This document shows, piece by piece, positions 32,011 to 43,974 of a stretch of DNA of 64,000 bases. The notes under the pieces were generated by a model, which saw only the letters and a program-made list of their open reading frames with translations, made no database searches and was not told the origin of the DNA. Each line of letters begins with the position of its first letter. The stretch's first letter is position 1. The DNA is from Bimastos eiseni (lineage: Eukaryota; Annelida; Clitellata; Crassiclitellata; Lumbricidae): assembly GCA_959347315.1 (NCBI GenBank), contig OY365806.1:52628068-52692067 (forward strand), written 5' to 3'. The position numbers were made by a program, and so were the translations under genes.

Positions 32011-32489
32011 AGTTTCGGTAACTTTCGTGAAATGAATAGAGACACAGCTAAGTCATAAAATGAGCGTTTAATGCGTCAGCAACGGATATAGTGATTTGAA
32101 ATATCACATGGATATTGCAAATCGGAAATAATGTACGAACATTGGGATATGAATTGTCAAGCGATTTAGTAAAGTTTATAATAGATTCGTTCGTAAAGAT
32201 TGGATATTCCACGTTCTACTATAGGATTATTTTACTGGGTAATGTCAATTCCAAAGTGTTCATAAAAAGAACTTATCAACATTTGCAAGAAGTGTTTATC
32301 ATTCAAAACGGTTTAACCTGATACCTGAAAGTCTGTTGTACTTTCTAAACACGAAGTTCCTCCCGGAAGATTTCAATGGTGAAGGCAATTAATCTACGAG
32401 AAGTGATGAAATCGTTTTAAGAGAAAGACATTCAAACAGTTCATCAAGTTTACGTCTGCATCCAAGTATCAGATAAGACCTCGAATATT

Positions 32490-32705
32490 AATTAATTAAT
32501 TCTTGAAATTTGATATCGCCCTTCTTCCAATATCTTTTGCTCAGAAGTGCACACGCCTTGATGACACAATTGCAGTTGTACTGCAGAGCAATTGTGAGCA
32601 AAGGACTTGCTCAAGGTTTCTACTCAGTGACTGACGCCTCGGACGAGGGTCGAACCCGCTCACTCAGCACACACCGAGTGTTACAGGCCACCATGCCCCA
32701 CATGT
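32490..32705 (-). mobile_element. SINE family 1, most complete copy
   Basis: On the minus strand the tRNA-related head (GGGGCATGGTGGCCTG, ACACTCGGTGTGTGCTGAGT, box B GGTTCGACCC) is followed by a ~140-bp body (CACTGAGTAGAAACCTTGAG, CAATTGCTCTGCAGTACAAC, GGAAGAAGGGCGATATC) and an (ATTA)n tail at 32490-32502. It would be transcribed by RNA polymerase III and mobilised by a partner LINE that I cannot identify here. Confidence 0.82.
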
Positions 32706-32791
32706 ATACATACATATACATACATGAAAATGTATGTATTAGGCTATTTATATGGTGTCTTATAAGAACCTCTCAAAAGCACTAAACGTAG

Positions 32792-33335
32792 CTACACAAC
32801 AGATCTAAACAAATGTGATTTGAGTAATTTAGAAAAGTTGGTGGCAAGCGGTGCAATGTTGCGAAGTTGTAACGGAAGAGCGTTCAAGTATGATGATCCA
32901 GTGCATGAGAAGGCACAGGTTGTCCGCATCGATGTACGGGAGCGCAGGACCATCAAGTCCACAGCACGCAATAATCGATGACCTGGCTGGCTAGAGACGG
33001 GAAGACAGAGCTTTTTGATGTATTCTGGAGCCGTGGTGCTGACCACCGATGTCCATCCCATGAGGATCATCTTGAATGTGATCCTATCCTCAACTGGGAG
33101 CCAGTGCAGTGCGTCACGCATATAGCTTGAAATATGAGAGTATTTTGGCAGCTTGGCGACGACTCACTGAGAACGAATTGAAGCTGTCTTATCCGGAACT
33201 TTGGCAGACCCACAGGACACCATTGCAGTAGTTCAGGCGAGTCAGCACGAAGGAGGAGTGGACAAGAGTCATTGTGGCGTCAATTGAGAGATTTCGTCGA
33301 ATGCCATAGTGTAATGATGCCATTCTAAGTAGATA
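32792..33335 (-). pseudogene. LINE RT C-terminal fragment (CR1/L2-like)
   Basis: The minus frame 33121-32792 reads MRDALHWLPVEDRITFKMIL, PEYIKKLCLPVSSQPGHRLL and a C-terminal FSCTGSSYLNALPLQLRNI, the usual end of CR1/L2-like LINE proteins. Upstream, up to ~33320, further pieces (THS-type SSFVLTRLNYCNGVL) continue in other frames. 5'-truncated and frameshifted. Confidence 0.85.
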
Positions 33336-33728
33336 GGCATATTAATTTTTTTTTAAACATTTATATTGAAATTGTCTTTAATACACTATTCAATCAAAAA
33401 TCAACCAATCAAAAATACTTGATATAGTGCCCCTTCAAGATATCTACTCATAGGTGCTCTATTAACTACAACATGTCTAGATTCCACACTAGAGGAGGTC
33501 AATGCCAAACCGGATAATCTGGCCGTAATCATTGCAGGGAATTCCAGAATAATTTAAATCTGTGGAGTTCGAGCCTCCCACTCACAAGGGCCACTCACCC
33601 AACCTCACACTCAGCCATTTTAGCCACCCCTTTACGTTCAGAGGCAGAGGCAGACTCTGAACCACAGACGGAGTGTAGATGAACTTCATATTTCCGTCCT
33701 GGAACACTTAAACAGTTTGCCTTCCTCC
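33310..33728. other. End of unclassified repeat copy A, then unassigned sequence
   Basis: ATGCCATTCTAAGTAGATA and AACTACAACATGTCTAG match 41800-41885. The stretch 33495-33728 shows nothing recognisable beyond an isolated box-B-like GAGTTCGAGCC at 33571. Confidence 0.5.
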
Positions 33729-35414
33729 CAGTGGCGGATCCAGGGGGGTGCTATAGATGCCATGGCACCCCCATTGTTAAATAAGAATTTTAAAAAATTA
33801 ATCAAGTTTTATTTTAAAAAGAAAGCAAAATATCATAATTTCCCTTCAAATTAACCAATTTAACCAATTTTATTATCGCAGCGTAAAAATAATTAGCTTC
33901 TTGGTTTCCTTTGTTCCGCCAAATAAATATTTCAAATTTGGACTTTCTTTCCACTAAAGAAAACTGCAAGAAGCTACAAGATCACAATGACACCGAATAT
34001 CATGATAAATTCAGAAATGATGCCCGCTGATGGTACTGCAGTGGGTCCGACATACGAATTCGTCGTTATCAACAACGGGTTGCACTAGTTGGAAAAAATA
34101 AAGATATTATCAAAAAAGTAATACTTGCAATCATAAAATTAGCAACAATTCTTGCACTTGGACAGTGTGGAGCACCGCTTCGTGGAAACAGAGACGATGA
34201 CTCTATTGTTGATGATGTGGAGTCCCAGGCCCAGAGTGATGGCTTATTAAGATAACCCTTCGTGCATTTGCCTACATCGGAGATGAGGAGTTGGGAGACC
34301 ATCTTAAGTGTGGTCCAAGGAATGCCCAGTACACCAGCAAAACAATTCAAAATGATATCTTAGCCTACTGGTGCAGTAATTAAGGAAACGGATGAAACTA
34401 ATGATAATTTAAAAGGAACAAATGACCAGCAAGCAATTATAGGGAGGACTTTGTTGAATTTGCAGAAATTAATTATGTAGCAGCAAAAGGAATTTCAAAT
34501 AAGATTATTGAGGAATTGTAAGACTTGGGAATTGATTTAAGCAGCATGGTTCCGATGGCACAAGCGCCATGAATGGCCACAAAGCGGGAGCAATAATTCA
34601 CCAACAGAACTTGACTGTCTATAATAGGCCCAACGTGCATTGTGCGGCCCATTGCTTAAACATGGTGATCAGTTTATCCACAGGAAAATGTCAATCAATG
34701 AACTCATTCCCTCATTGATTGAGAAAACTGTAGACAAATTTGCCGGAATTAAGTCAGCATAGACGACTTGCTCTGATATAAACTAACAGTATAATACTGA
34801 CATCATTTACTTGTAGGTCAGTTGACGTTTGTTAAAGACATTTCTGATTCAGTTTACCTTTTAAATTATTGTAATTAGACTTTATATAATTAATACTTAA
34901 CTTCCCATAATTAAAAATGCAAGTATTGTATGCTGGAAAAAGACTTCTCAGACAATCAATCTAAATCCACAGATGTGTCAGAAATCAGCATAGACGACTT
35001 GCTCTGATATAAAATAACAATATTTTCAAACATTCTTTTATTTTAATTTTAGCATGAACATTGAACATACATCCATCATCCATGAATCATGATCATAACA
35101 TAAATAGCCAATGGCCCAATTGATAGCTTGATTTTCTATGACATAATATTATTTCTTAATTGTTTAACCATAGTCTTTAATCGCCTTTCATGTGAATACA
35201 GGCAAGGAAAATGGGAATGGCGAATGAATGCTTCTGCTGTTGGTGGAGTTTGCCATGCTCCTCCCAGATGTCTCACTGACCCCCTAAGCCCATACCAATA
35301 ATTGTGGGGGTGCTGCATTAATTGGACGCCATTTTCATCTTTCTCATACTACATGCCCAACTTTTTCAGACTAGCACCCCCCTCCCCTATTCCAAATTCC
35401 TGAATCTGCCACTG
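33729..35414 (+). mobile_element. hAT-type transposon with DUF4371-like transposase relic
   Basis: The termini are CAGTGGCGGATCCAGG at 33729 and CCTGAATCTGCCACTG ending 35414, with G/C-rich GGGGGGTGCT and AGCACCCCCC next to them. Flanking octamers CTTCCTCC and CTCCTTCC match at six of eight positions, compatible with a decayed target duplication. A short direct repeat (AGCATAGACGACTTGCTCTG) at 34769 and 34988 marks an internal rearrangement. Confidence 0.8.
33955..34770 (+). pseudogene. hAT-like (DUF4371/ZMYM1-type) transposase
   Basis: In successive frames: YQQRVALVGKNKDIIKKVIL, ILALGQCGAPLRGNRDD, ITLRAFAYIGDEELGDHL, AQYTSKTIQNDILAYW, REDFVEFAEINYVAAKGISN and, near 34552, GSDGTSAMNGHKAGAIIHQQ with VHCAAHCLNMVIS. 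These blocks, in this order, are the catalytic core of the hAT-derived DUF4371 proteins (GYDGA-type motif with the following HCxAHxLN). The C-terminal half is missing, and stops and frame changes abound. Confidence 0.8.
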
Positions 35415-35810
35415 CTCCTTCCAGTCCCATCTGATACCAGATCTGGACATTTATACATGGGCATCCTGCAGGAATTTTTCTAGGGGTGCAAACTTTCAAA
35501 TAGTTGTCACCAGAACTAAATAGGATGTCAAGGGCACAATTATATCTGATACGACTGAATGCTCTTCACCATCTAGGTGTTGGCAATATTGTCCGCATTA
35601 CCAAAAAAGAACTCTATATATGTTAAATTTTCAAAAATACGACAACACAAAGATATGTCCAACGTTTAAAGCGTGCCGTATTTTAATGCCTACTTTAGGC
35701 CTGCTAATTATTAAGTTTATGCTCCCTTTGTTAATTTTTAATAATTGTCTAAAGATTTTAGTGTTTTCCGATAATCATGTTTAAAATTGTGTTGTAACAA
35801 CAGGGCTGTT

Positions 35811-38147
35811 AACAATACCGGAAAAAAGTATTGTGATACCAGTACTTCATCAAAAAAAGCATTGCAATAACAATACTAATACTTTTTCTTAAGAGTATTG
35901 CAATACCAATACCAATATTTTCGCCAATACTTTTCGACGAGCAAATTTCCTGTTTATTCACACAAAACATGTGCTAAAACATAATTGCAATGTTAATTTT
36001 ACATATATTCAAGCAGTACAATTACAATTATTATTTTCACATTTCAAATTACAATAATAATTTTTACATAAAAACATCAGAATAACTACAATTATTATCA
36101 AAATTATTATTCTCTAAATGTGTACTACGCAGGCGTGCTACACGATGGTCTAACGACCTTGGGCAAGCTGTTTGTGCACACGTGCCTCTCTTACCACAGT
36201 CACCGAGCAGTAAGCTGAGAAGTAAATGGCAAGTCATGCGATATCACTGGCCCTGTGTCTAAGGATGTGGTCTCAAGACCGCAGTCTTGGTCTCGAGATG
36301 GTCTCGAGACTGGAAACCTGTGGTCTTGGTCCTGGTCTCGGACCATCGGTCTTGGTCTCGACTGCATCGGTCTTGGTCTTAAAGGAATGGTCTTGGGATT
36401 GGTCTTCGTCTTAGGTCAGCGTTCTTGGTCATTTGCCATATCTGAGCAATTTCTTTCATATTTGTCAGTTATTTTCGATTATTAGAGACACCGGATATTT
36501 TAGGCTTTACGCGCTTGTTACCGATTTATGACGTGCCGACCATCTATATACATGTTAGTATGGGAAAAAAATGCATTTGCAACGTAACCAGCCATTTCAA
36601 AATTTCCTTTCGCAAATGTCAAGGTTTTGGAACAATCTAATAATTATGTGGTTGGCCACATGTAGTCACTGTTAACCTACAATTCCGAGTACAAGTAGGC
36701 CTACACCATTCAAACGGAACGTTAATCTACTTGTTCAGATGTCTTATTTAGAACTTATCGTATACTGTAAGTAATTTATAGTGTGATATTCTCAGGCCTA
36801 AGCCAAGGCCCGGGCCGAACCTGCAAAAGTTCAGACTGTACGGTAAAACTGTTTCTGGACCATTACTAAAATTAGTATTCTTCAGGAATAAAATTAATGT
36901 TTTAAGCATGTTATTCTGTTTTAGCGTCTTAATAAATTAAATTGTCTAAAAAAAGAGATTCGGTCTTGGTCTTGAACCCTCGGTCTTGATCTTGGACCAC
37001 CCGGTCTTGGTCTTGGTCTCGGACCACCCGGTCTTGGTCTTGGACCTCTCAGTCTTGGTCTCGGTCTCAAGGTTTTGGTTTCGTGCCCAACACTGCCCGT
37101 GTCCAGGACCTTGGGATTTGTCCATTGCCGGCTCAAGGGCCTAGAAAAAAAAGAAGAGCACCACTCCAATGTTCCATATGGAATATAGGCTTACTCTACT
37201 ACTCAAGGATGTGTGTAGAGGGGAAAACACTATAATTATATCCAGTCATATCCCTATTTATAGATTCCTTCCATTCACACCATAGATCGTAGATTGCAAC
37301 AAGAGACAATTTTCTGAGCATGATGATTTTTTGCTCACCATTTCTTAATCGCAAAAATTTCAGGTGGAAGAGAAATATTAAAAGTTTTTATTACAGCGAG
37401 AAAAAGTATTGGTATTGCATATCGATGACTGGCAAAAAAAAAGTATCACGATACTCACGCAACACCGACCAAATAAAACTATCACGATACATGCTGCGAT
37501 ACTGCAAAAAGATTGGCGATACCAAAGTATCGCGATAAAGTATCGCAATATTAACAGCCCTTCATAATAATCATAGTAACCAAAATATAAACATTTCTCT
37601 GCAAATATGCGCAAAATCCACACGGACGCCCATGCATTTATAACTGATTATGGAGTAGAGTCTTAATGGTGAAATGATGTTATATGAAGTACTCTCATAC
37701 TTGCCTTAGGCCACAGACGCAATGTTACCAGCTTCATGTGATTTGCCTCAGGTCATGGAGAAGGTGACCAGACCCCGCTGTGTTGCCACCAGACAACAGT
37801 GGTGATTTGGCCAGTAGTGATTTGGCAAACCATGATATTTAAGTCCAAATTGTCTTTTTACCGAAAAAAAGGGTTCATTAGATGACAATAACAATAAGCT
37901 TTTTGGCTGTGTTACATGTTTAATTTCTGTTATGTTTGAATTAACACATTGTTGACTTCAGCCATTTCTTAGTAACTTTTAGTGTGTTTATTACAGCGAG
38001 AAAAAGTATTGGTATCGCATATCGACGACTGGCAAAAAAAAAGTATCGCGATACTCACGCGACACCAACCAAATAAAACTATCGCGATACATGCTGCGAT
38101 ACTGCAAAAAGATTGGCGATACCAAAGTATCGCAATATTAACAGCCC
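35811..38147. mobile_element. Composite element with CAGGGCTGTTAA termini
   Basis: CAGGGCTGTTAACAATACC begins at 35811. Matching inverted ends (GCAATATTAACAGCCCT) occur twice, ending about 37560 and 38147. Subterminal DNA is full of GTATTGCAATACC-type units in both arms (35820-35930; 37395-37550; 37990-38140). The interior holds another element (36258-37089) and no recognisable coding sequence. Confidence 0.7.
36258..37089 (+). mobile_element. Element with GGTCTTGGTCTC minisatellite arms, nested
   Basis: The left arm (36258-36430) and right arm (36955-37080) consist of diverged GGTCTTGGTCTC units. The right edge reads CGTGCCCAACACTG. Neighbouring octamers CCCTGTGT (left) and CCCGTGTC (right) are a possible decayed target duplication. 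It is related, in inverted orientation, to 25160-25690. Confidence 0.65.
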
Positions 38148-38234
38148 TGCATAATAATCATAGTAACCAAAATATAAACATTTCTCTGCAAATATGCGCA
38201 AAATCCACACGGACGCCCATGCATTTATAACTGA
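37385..38234. repeat. Direct duplication of ~245 bp (37385-37632 and 37987-38234)
   Basis: Both copies run from TTTATTACAGCGAGAAAAAG through the TATCGCGATAC units and the AACAGCCCT terminus, and continue for ~85 bp past the terminus (ATAATCATAGTAACCAAAAT to CATGCATTTATAACTGA). They differ by scattered substitutions and a ~12-bp indel. Confidence 0.9.
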
Positions 38235-39810
38235 GTGCCCTTCTCCTGCTAGTGTCTTTGAAGCCTTCAACACATTCACTACAGCAGTCTTCGATCTCCA
38301 CTTTCCAATTACAAATATCACGATGAAGGAGAGAAACCCACCCTTTATGACAAATTGCTAAAGAAAAAACGAATAGAAGTTGCCTCCTGCTGTTCCGAAA
38401 GGATGAACAGATTAATAATGACGTGGTGCAACACTACCACCTTTGAAAGGGCTAAGCGAGGGTATATTGAATTGTGGAAGGAGGTCAATCAGCTTCAGGG
38501 TGGAGTCAAGAAAGATACAGTGCATCCAGACTGTCACAGCAGAGTCCTTCAATCGACACTATGGTTCTATTTCTAACGATGATCATTATTTTGCTCCTCT
38601 CCTCACATCAACTGTTGCCGAAGAAAGGGTAAAGTACATTGATTATTTCACCACCTTTCATCGGTCGGAAGTACAGCTGCTGGCCCTGCCTGATTTTTCA
38701 AGTGGGTTGCTCCCATGCTTGCAGAACCCATGGCCAGACCTTTTAACATCTCAATAATCTCTTCCTTTGTTCAGCTGCAGTTAAAGACTAGCACTATTAC
38801 GCTTGTTGCAAAAGTCGCTCACCCTTCAGAAGAAGCCGACTTTTGACCTATATCGGTCACCTCCATCCTCTGTCGTCTCCTAGAAAAGTTCATCGCATAC
38901 CGTTTTTCCATCAATTTCTGACACAGCCACAATCCAACCAAAGGATCAATTTGCCTTCCATTCATTGGGTTTAACCACTGCAGCCATCTTTGCCTTGACT
39001 AACAACCTATGTCCATTTGATAACCCTCAACATTTCAAAAGCCTTTGACACAGTTGGACATGCATATTTTGCTGAGTGGTTGGCAGAGCTGTCCATTCTG
39101 GATTGCATATATAACTGAGTCACTACCTTTCTTAGCAATCGCAACCACGGAACCAAATACAATGGCGTCGTTTCAGCAACCACTAGTATTAATGCCAGCA
39201 TTGTCGAGGGTTCTGTCTTCGCCCTTTATATTTGTTAAGGCTATATTAAACTGTCCATCATGCAAATAGACTGTCAAGTATGTATGACACATACCTGTTG
39301 ATTCTTGGTTCCAACGGAGACATGATTGAGATTGAACTAAACTGTTTGTCTGAGTTGGCTGCCAAATGCAACCTACAACTAAATAAAAAGACCCAAGAGA
39401 TGTTTATATGACGTCCTTGGGGTGGGGGACGAGGAGAGGACCCGTGGGAGACATGGGGATAGTCAAGGGTCAAAAGTATGGTCATCCTGGGGGTCACCAT
39501 GACTGAAAACCTCAGTTTTGAACCTCATATAAATAGAATATGCTGTCACCAAGACCATAAAAATGTATGTGTTGTGCATAATGGTGGCACAAGACTCCTC
39601 AGACAAATGCTTCTGATGTGGTTCAACAACAGTGGCCCGCATGCTGTATGCAGCCCTGGCCTAGTGGGGGTATATGGGAAAGCAAGAGCGTGTTCAAGTG
39701 CAGTCAGTAATGAACCGCTTGATTCGCCAACGATATCTGCCAGAGGAAACAGTAACAAAGACAGGGTATTCAATTCAATTTGTTCGGTAACCAAATGATT
39801 CTTTTGTGAG
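38235..39810 (+). pseudogene. LINE (non-LTR) reverse transcriptase, decayed
   Basis: Plus-strand pieces in changing frames: RLIMTWCNTTTFERAKRGYI (linker), VAKVAHPSEEADF and PISVTSILCRLLEKFIAYRF (RT fingers), QKPLTQLDMHILL (palm A region, its Asp block degraded), SLPFLAIATTEPNTM, and MYDTYLLILGS near 39279-39305 where YADD should be. Then follow KTQEM-like sequence and VILGVTMTENLSFEPHINRI (thumb). The catalytic YxDD is destroyed. A CR1/jockey-superfamily LINE is the best fit. Confidence 0.78.
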
Positions 39811-40059
39811 CATCAACATTCGTGGACTTCTTTGTTGGCAACTAGGTTGCTCTCGTTCTTTCATTGCCCAAGTTCGACAAAGTCTTCAGCGGCAGCTCAT
39901 CAAATATGGCCACTCTTTTCTCTCCCTCTCTCTCATTATCCATGGCAACCAATTATTTGCATGCAACTTGGTAACTGTTGCCACTCGCTTTCAAGGCCCA
40001 TGAAAGCTTTTTATGCACTGTCTCGGTAGTTGTAATTGTAATCTGACATTTATAAAGCA

Positions 40060-40640
40060 GTACTTCAGAATAAACTCATAAGTGATACCCCTACCAGTGA
40101 AATTACTGTCAAATATTATAGACTTCTCTCTGCCACTATTCTCTTATTTCACTCTAATAAAACTCATAAGTGATACACCATACCCAAACCAGTGAAATTA
40201 CTGTAAAATAATATAGACTTCTCTGTCAAATAATATAGACTTCTCTCTGCCTCTGTTCTCTTGTTTCTCTCTAATAAACTCATAAGTGATACACCCTACC
40301 AAAACCAGTGAAATTACTGTAAAATAATATAGACTTCTCTCTGTCTCTATTCTCTTATTTCACTCTAATAAACTCATAAGTGATACACCCTACCCAAACC
40401 AGTGAAATCACTGTCAAATAATATAGACTTCTCTCTGTCTCTATTCTCTTATTTCACTCTAATAAACTCATAAGTGATACACCCTACCCAAACCAGTGAA
40501 ATCACTGTCAAATAATATAGACTTCTCTCTGTCTCTATTCTCTTATTTCACTCTAATAAACTCATAAGTGATACACCCTACCCAAACCAGTGAAATTACT
40601 GTCAAATAATACAGACTTCTATCTGCCTATGTTCTCTTAT
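40060..40640. repeat. Satellite array, ~94-bp unit, six copies
   Basis: ACTCATAAGTGATAC occurs at 40074, 40162, 40278, 40372, 40466 and 40560, giving periods of 88, 116, 94, 94 and 94 bp. The 116-bp unit contains an internal 28-bp duplication (AATATAGACTTCTCT). The last three full units are nearly identical. Confidence 0.95.
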
Positions 40641-40839
40641 TTCTCTTGTTGTCCATGGCAGCAACTATTCATGACTTGAAACATATGAAACATCTGCCCA
40701 TACTGAAATAATTTTCTTTCTAGTTTCCTTCTGCACAAGTGTGCACAAATGCATTTGTATTTATACTTACTACCTAGCAGAGCAAAGGTAACTTTTTAGC
40801 TACAGTGAAACTTCAGTATTTCAAACTTCAATATTTTGA

Positions 40840-41900
40840 ACTTCCGGTTATATGAGATAGCAGTCATAAGGCCTAGCCACCGTATCATTGCTCCTCTCAT
40901 GCAAATAAACTGTTAATTATTTAATATAGGTAGGTATAGAATAAGCAAGTTTAATTTAATGACGGCACTTAGTTAATTCTAAACAACATATTAATGTAAT
41001 AAATCTCCTGTTTAAACACAAATTGATGTTAATCGTGAGATAATGTCCGCCAAATTAGGATAGCGATATATGAAGGATTAACGTCTGAACTATCAAATCA
41101 ACCAATAGAAGTGCACCATTATGAACTGAACTATATAGTCATCGTGATGATGATGAGGTCAACCAATGAGAAGATACAAGGCCAAATTACGCATTCATGG
41201 ATGGAATTTTAAGTGTTATTGAAAGTTGAGCGAGATTTGTAAATCAAGAGGCTGAGGTCTTTGTATTATCGGATTGCTAACTCAAGTTGTGGTAGGAAAA
41301 GGAACTTGATGAATTGCCACGATCGTCGGACCTTTTTAGTCGATGTGTATAGAAGGTTGACATAACTTTCTAGGATTTAATGGTGAAGCGATTGACTGTA
41401 AATCGTCAAAGAAATGTGAAGCGTGTCGTTGAGCGTTTAAAAATAGTAATGGACTACAATTTAAATTATATCTTGTGATAGCAAAGTATTTGAGTTAACT
41501 TATCGTTGCGAACTGGATATTTCACGTTTACCTTGGATTACGTTGGCTGGGTATTGTCAGCACCAAGTATTCGTATCAGGAAGTAAAGGCATTTGTTTGA
41601 CATTCACGAACAATTGGATTATAACATGTCTTGTCTACGTGGTTTGACAACTGGTGATGTCATCCTGGAACACTCTAGCAATTTCAATGATCTACTCACG
41701 AAAAACCTAAGATACCTTTGAAGAATTGAACTGTCTGACTACATCGTGCTACATCTGCACCAAATGTCAGATAAGCTCAGAGTTTTACTAAGTGTGCCAT
41801 TCTAGGTAGAATAAGATATATGATTTGTTGATATAACTTTGAATTACTTGTTCTAATTATACTATTTCAACTACAATATGTCTAGTGTCTTACACAAGCT
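40840..41900. repeat. Unclassified repeat, copy B
   Basis: It shares ordered blocks with 31390-33490: AAACTGTTAATTATTTAAT, AAATTACGCATTCATGG, GGATATTTCACGTT, TCAGATAAG and CCATTCTAGGTAGA, then AACTACAATATGTCTAG. No coding motif and no terminal repeat is seen. It is uninterrupted here, so this copy is the better guide to the family. Confidence 0.6.
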
Positions 41901-42242
41901 CTTTCTAAAGTATACAGTTATATCCTACAGCCATGTGTAATGATGCAAGGATTGTAACCTTCTGATCGAGAACTATTATATAATAATCTTTTGACATAAG
42001 GGCACTACAGCCACAACCAATACAAACACATACAAATATGACTGCTTATATCAAATCCTCACTTATTTCGAGGGTACTCTATGACCCTCACCAAACTGTT
42101 TATATTGAGGTCACACAGCCATTCTGTGATGCGATACGATTGGCCTAACTGTAGCTTATTGATAAATAAATCAGATGCTTTGGTTGTAGACTGGAAGCCA
42201 GACTGATGCACATTAATGACATTTATGCATATATTATATATA

Positions 42243-42656
42243 CTAGCTGTTAACCATTGAAAAATCACAGGTCATAATTAATTTTAACGTTGCTAGAATA
42301 GTGGTTAAGACTCTAGGACGCAGAGCTAAAATACACATTATAATGATACAGTCAAGGCGAACTGAGCGCCACCTGAACATAGGCCTACGGCAAGTTCACT
42401 AAAATACGCCAAAAATACGCATTACCCGTTAAGATTTAATTTAATTTTAATAACTGCAAATATACTTACAGACATGTGAATAAATGCTTTTTGAAACGCA
42501 AATCGAACATCTGTTTACCTAATTCCGGCAACAGATGCAAGATAAACAGCACCCGATGCAGTAAGGTTTACCAAAGATTTACAGAAAAACTGGCTAAACA
42601 TTACAGTACCCGGTGACTTTTGCTGGACAGACAGACATCGTGTGATTTAGGTAATT
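42243..42656 (-). mobile_element. Non-autonomous Helitron copy 3
   Basis: On the minus strand the 3' end reads GACCTGTGATTTTTCAATGG then TTAACAGCTAG, matching the ends at 29400 and 45184. The 5' side has AATAATTACCTAAATCAC, matching the start of copies 1 and 2, but the first ~8 bases differ. It is noncoding. Confidence 0.7.
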
Positions 42657-42699
42657 ATTGGTTTAGGATTTTATTCTGTCTGTGTGTCTTTCTGTCCGG

Positions 42700-43195
42700 A
42701 AATACACTGGCACAGTTTTAGAGCTATTGACTCAAAACCTTCACTGTTGGCTCGGGGAACACCTGGGGCATGCAGTCGAGGGGTTAGTGAACCCCGCGGC
42801 CTCCCTCTTCCTAGTCTCCAGGGATAAAAACCAGTCTCAGGACCAAACAGGGAAAGTTTCCTTTTCAGTCGCTAGGAGCGTGTCGACGAAACACTGCATA
42901 TGTTTGCCATGCCTCTTTTATCGTATAGTTAGCAGGTATACAGTTCGCCATTGTTTGCACAGTCGGTCAGGTGGGTATGTACTTTGTATGGATCAGTGTC
43001 TATACACAATTCCGTTTATGCATTTTCCACACTTTTACAGCTATTCACTCGAAACCCTCGCCGTTCGCTCGAGGAATACCTGGGACGCCCAGTAGAGGGG
43101 TTGGTGAACCCTGCAGCCATCTTCCTGCTCTCCATGGCCAAAAACCTGTCTCCACCCGTGCAACGCCTGGTTCCTCAGCTAGTAATAAATATATG
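42700..43195 (+). repeat. Two ~130-bp direct repeats
   Basis: TTTTAGAGCTATTGACTCAA at 42716 and TTTACAGCTATTCACTCGAA at 43035 each lead into CTCGRGGAA-ACCTGGG, GAGGGGTT-GTGAACCC and a ...CTCCATGG/CTCCAGGG block. They are diverged and may be decayed ends of one element family. Chance open frames run through them; no domain is recognised. Confidence 0.6.
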
Positions 43196-43259
43196 TAAAC
43201 TGAACACTTCTCAAAAGAAATTTTTTCAAAACTGCTTGTCTATTTCTCCAATCCTCTGA

Positions 43260-43960
43260 AATTAACATTTATCGATTGTTCGACATCGCAATCACGTGGG
43301 TTGTCTTCCGAGTTATAAATCAGAATCATTCAACACAGCAATTGCCTGCATAGGTAGGCCTAAGTCCAGGCGCTCAGACCTGGGTCAAAAAGCAGAGGTG
43401 GGTGGGTCAAGATAAATTTGAATTGTTAATCTTGACCCACATTTTTGTTACTGTGACCCCCCACTTTGGGGTCACAAAGACAAAAGTTGGGGACAATGTA
43501 ACAAAACTAACACAAGTTTGGTAAAAAAAATTGATAAGAATGCATGTTTCTATCCCAGGCAGATTTAAAGTGAGAAAAATTGTGACGATGTAGGCCTAAG
43601 CAAATATTAAATAATCCAATCAATTTGTTAAACTTAACACTTGCATTGAACTTATAGAATTATGGATGAACAATCATGAAAGTGAAACATGTGAATTTTA
43701 AGAAACTGATTCATTCATTAAAATATTTACTTAAATCATAAATTCTTGATACAAGTAACATAATACAGACCAAAATCAAATTTTATAAAATTAATACAGG
43801 TTTTCTATTGTAGAATTTGTAGACTGTCATAAACAGTGAACTATTTGCTCATCAGGCCATTGCTATAATTGAAACAATTTGTATAGCCAATAACAAGGAT
43901 GCTTAATTATGGCTTAATAGCTTATTATCTTCTGAGTTGACAATAGGCCTACTCAAAAAT
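43260..43960. other. No gene; two short perfect inverted repeats
   Basis: GGGTCAAGAT ... ATCTTGACCC spans about 43406-43440, and GTGACCCC ... GGGGTCAC about 43450-43476. The rest is unassigned AT-rich sequence. Confidence 0.6.
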
Positions 43961-43974
43961 CACCAAACATTGCG

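Noticed and set aside
33571..33581. Isolated box B (GAGTTCGAGCC) suggesting a SINE
   Set aside because: No box A at the right distance and no family member elsewhere in the window.
40060..40640. Regular direct repeats resembling a CRISPR array
   Set aside because: The whole ~94-bp unit is repeated with no variable spacers, and the window is eukaryotic; it is a satellite.
42682..43259. Overlapping plus-strand frames of 75-137 codons
   Set aside because: They run through two diverged direct repeats in different frames with no shared protein signal; the repeat explains them.
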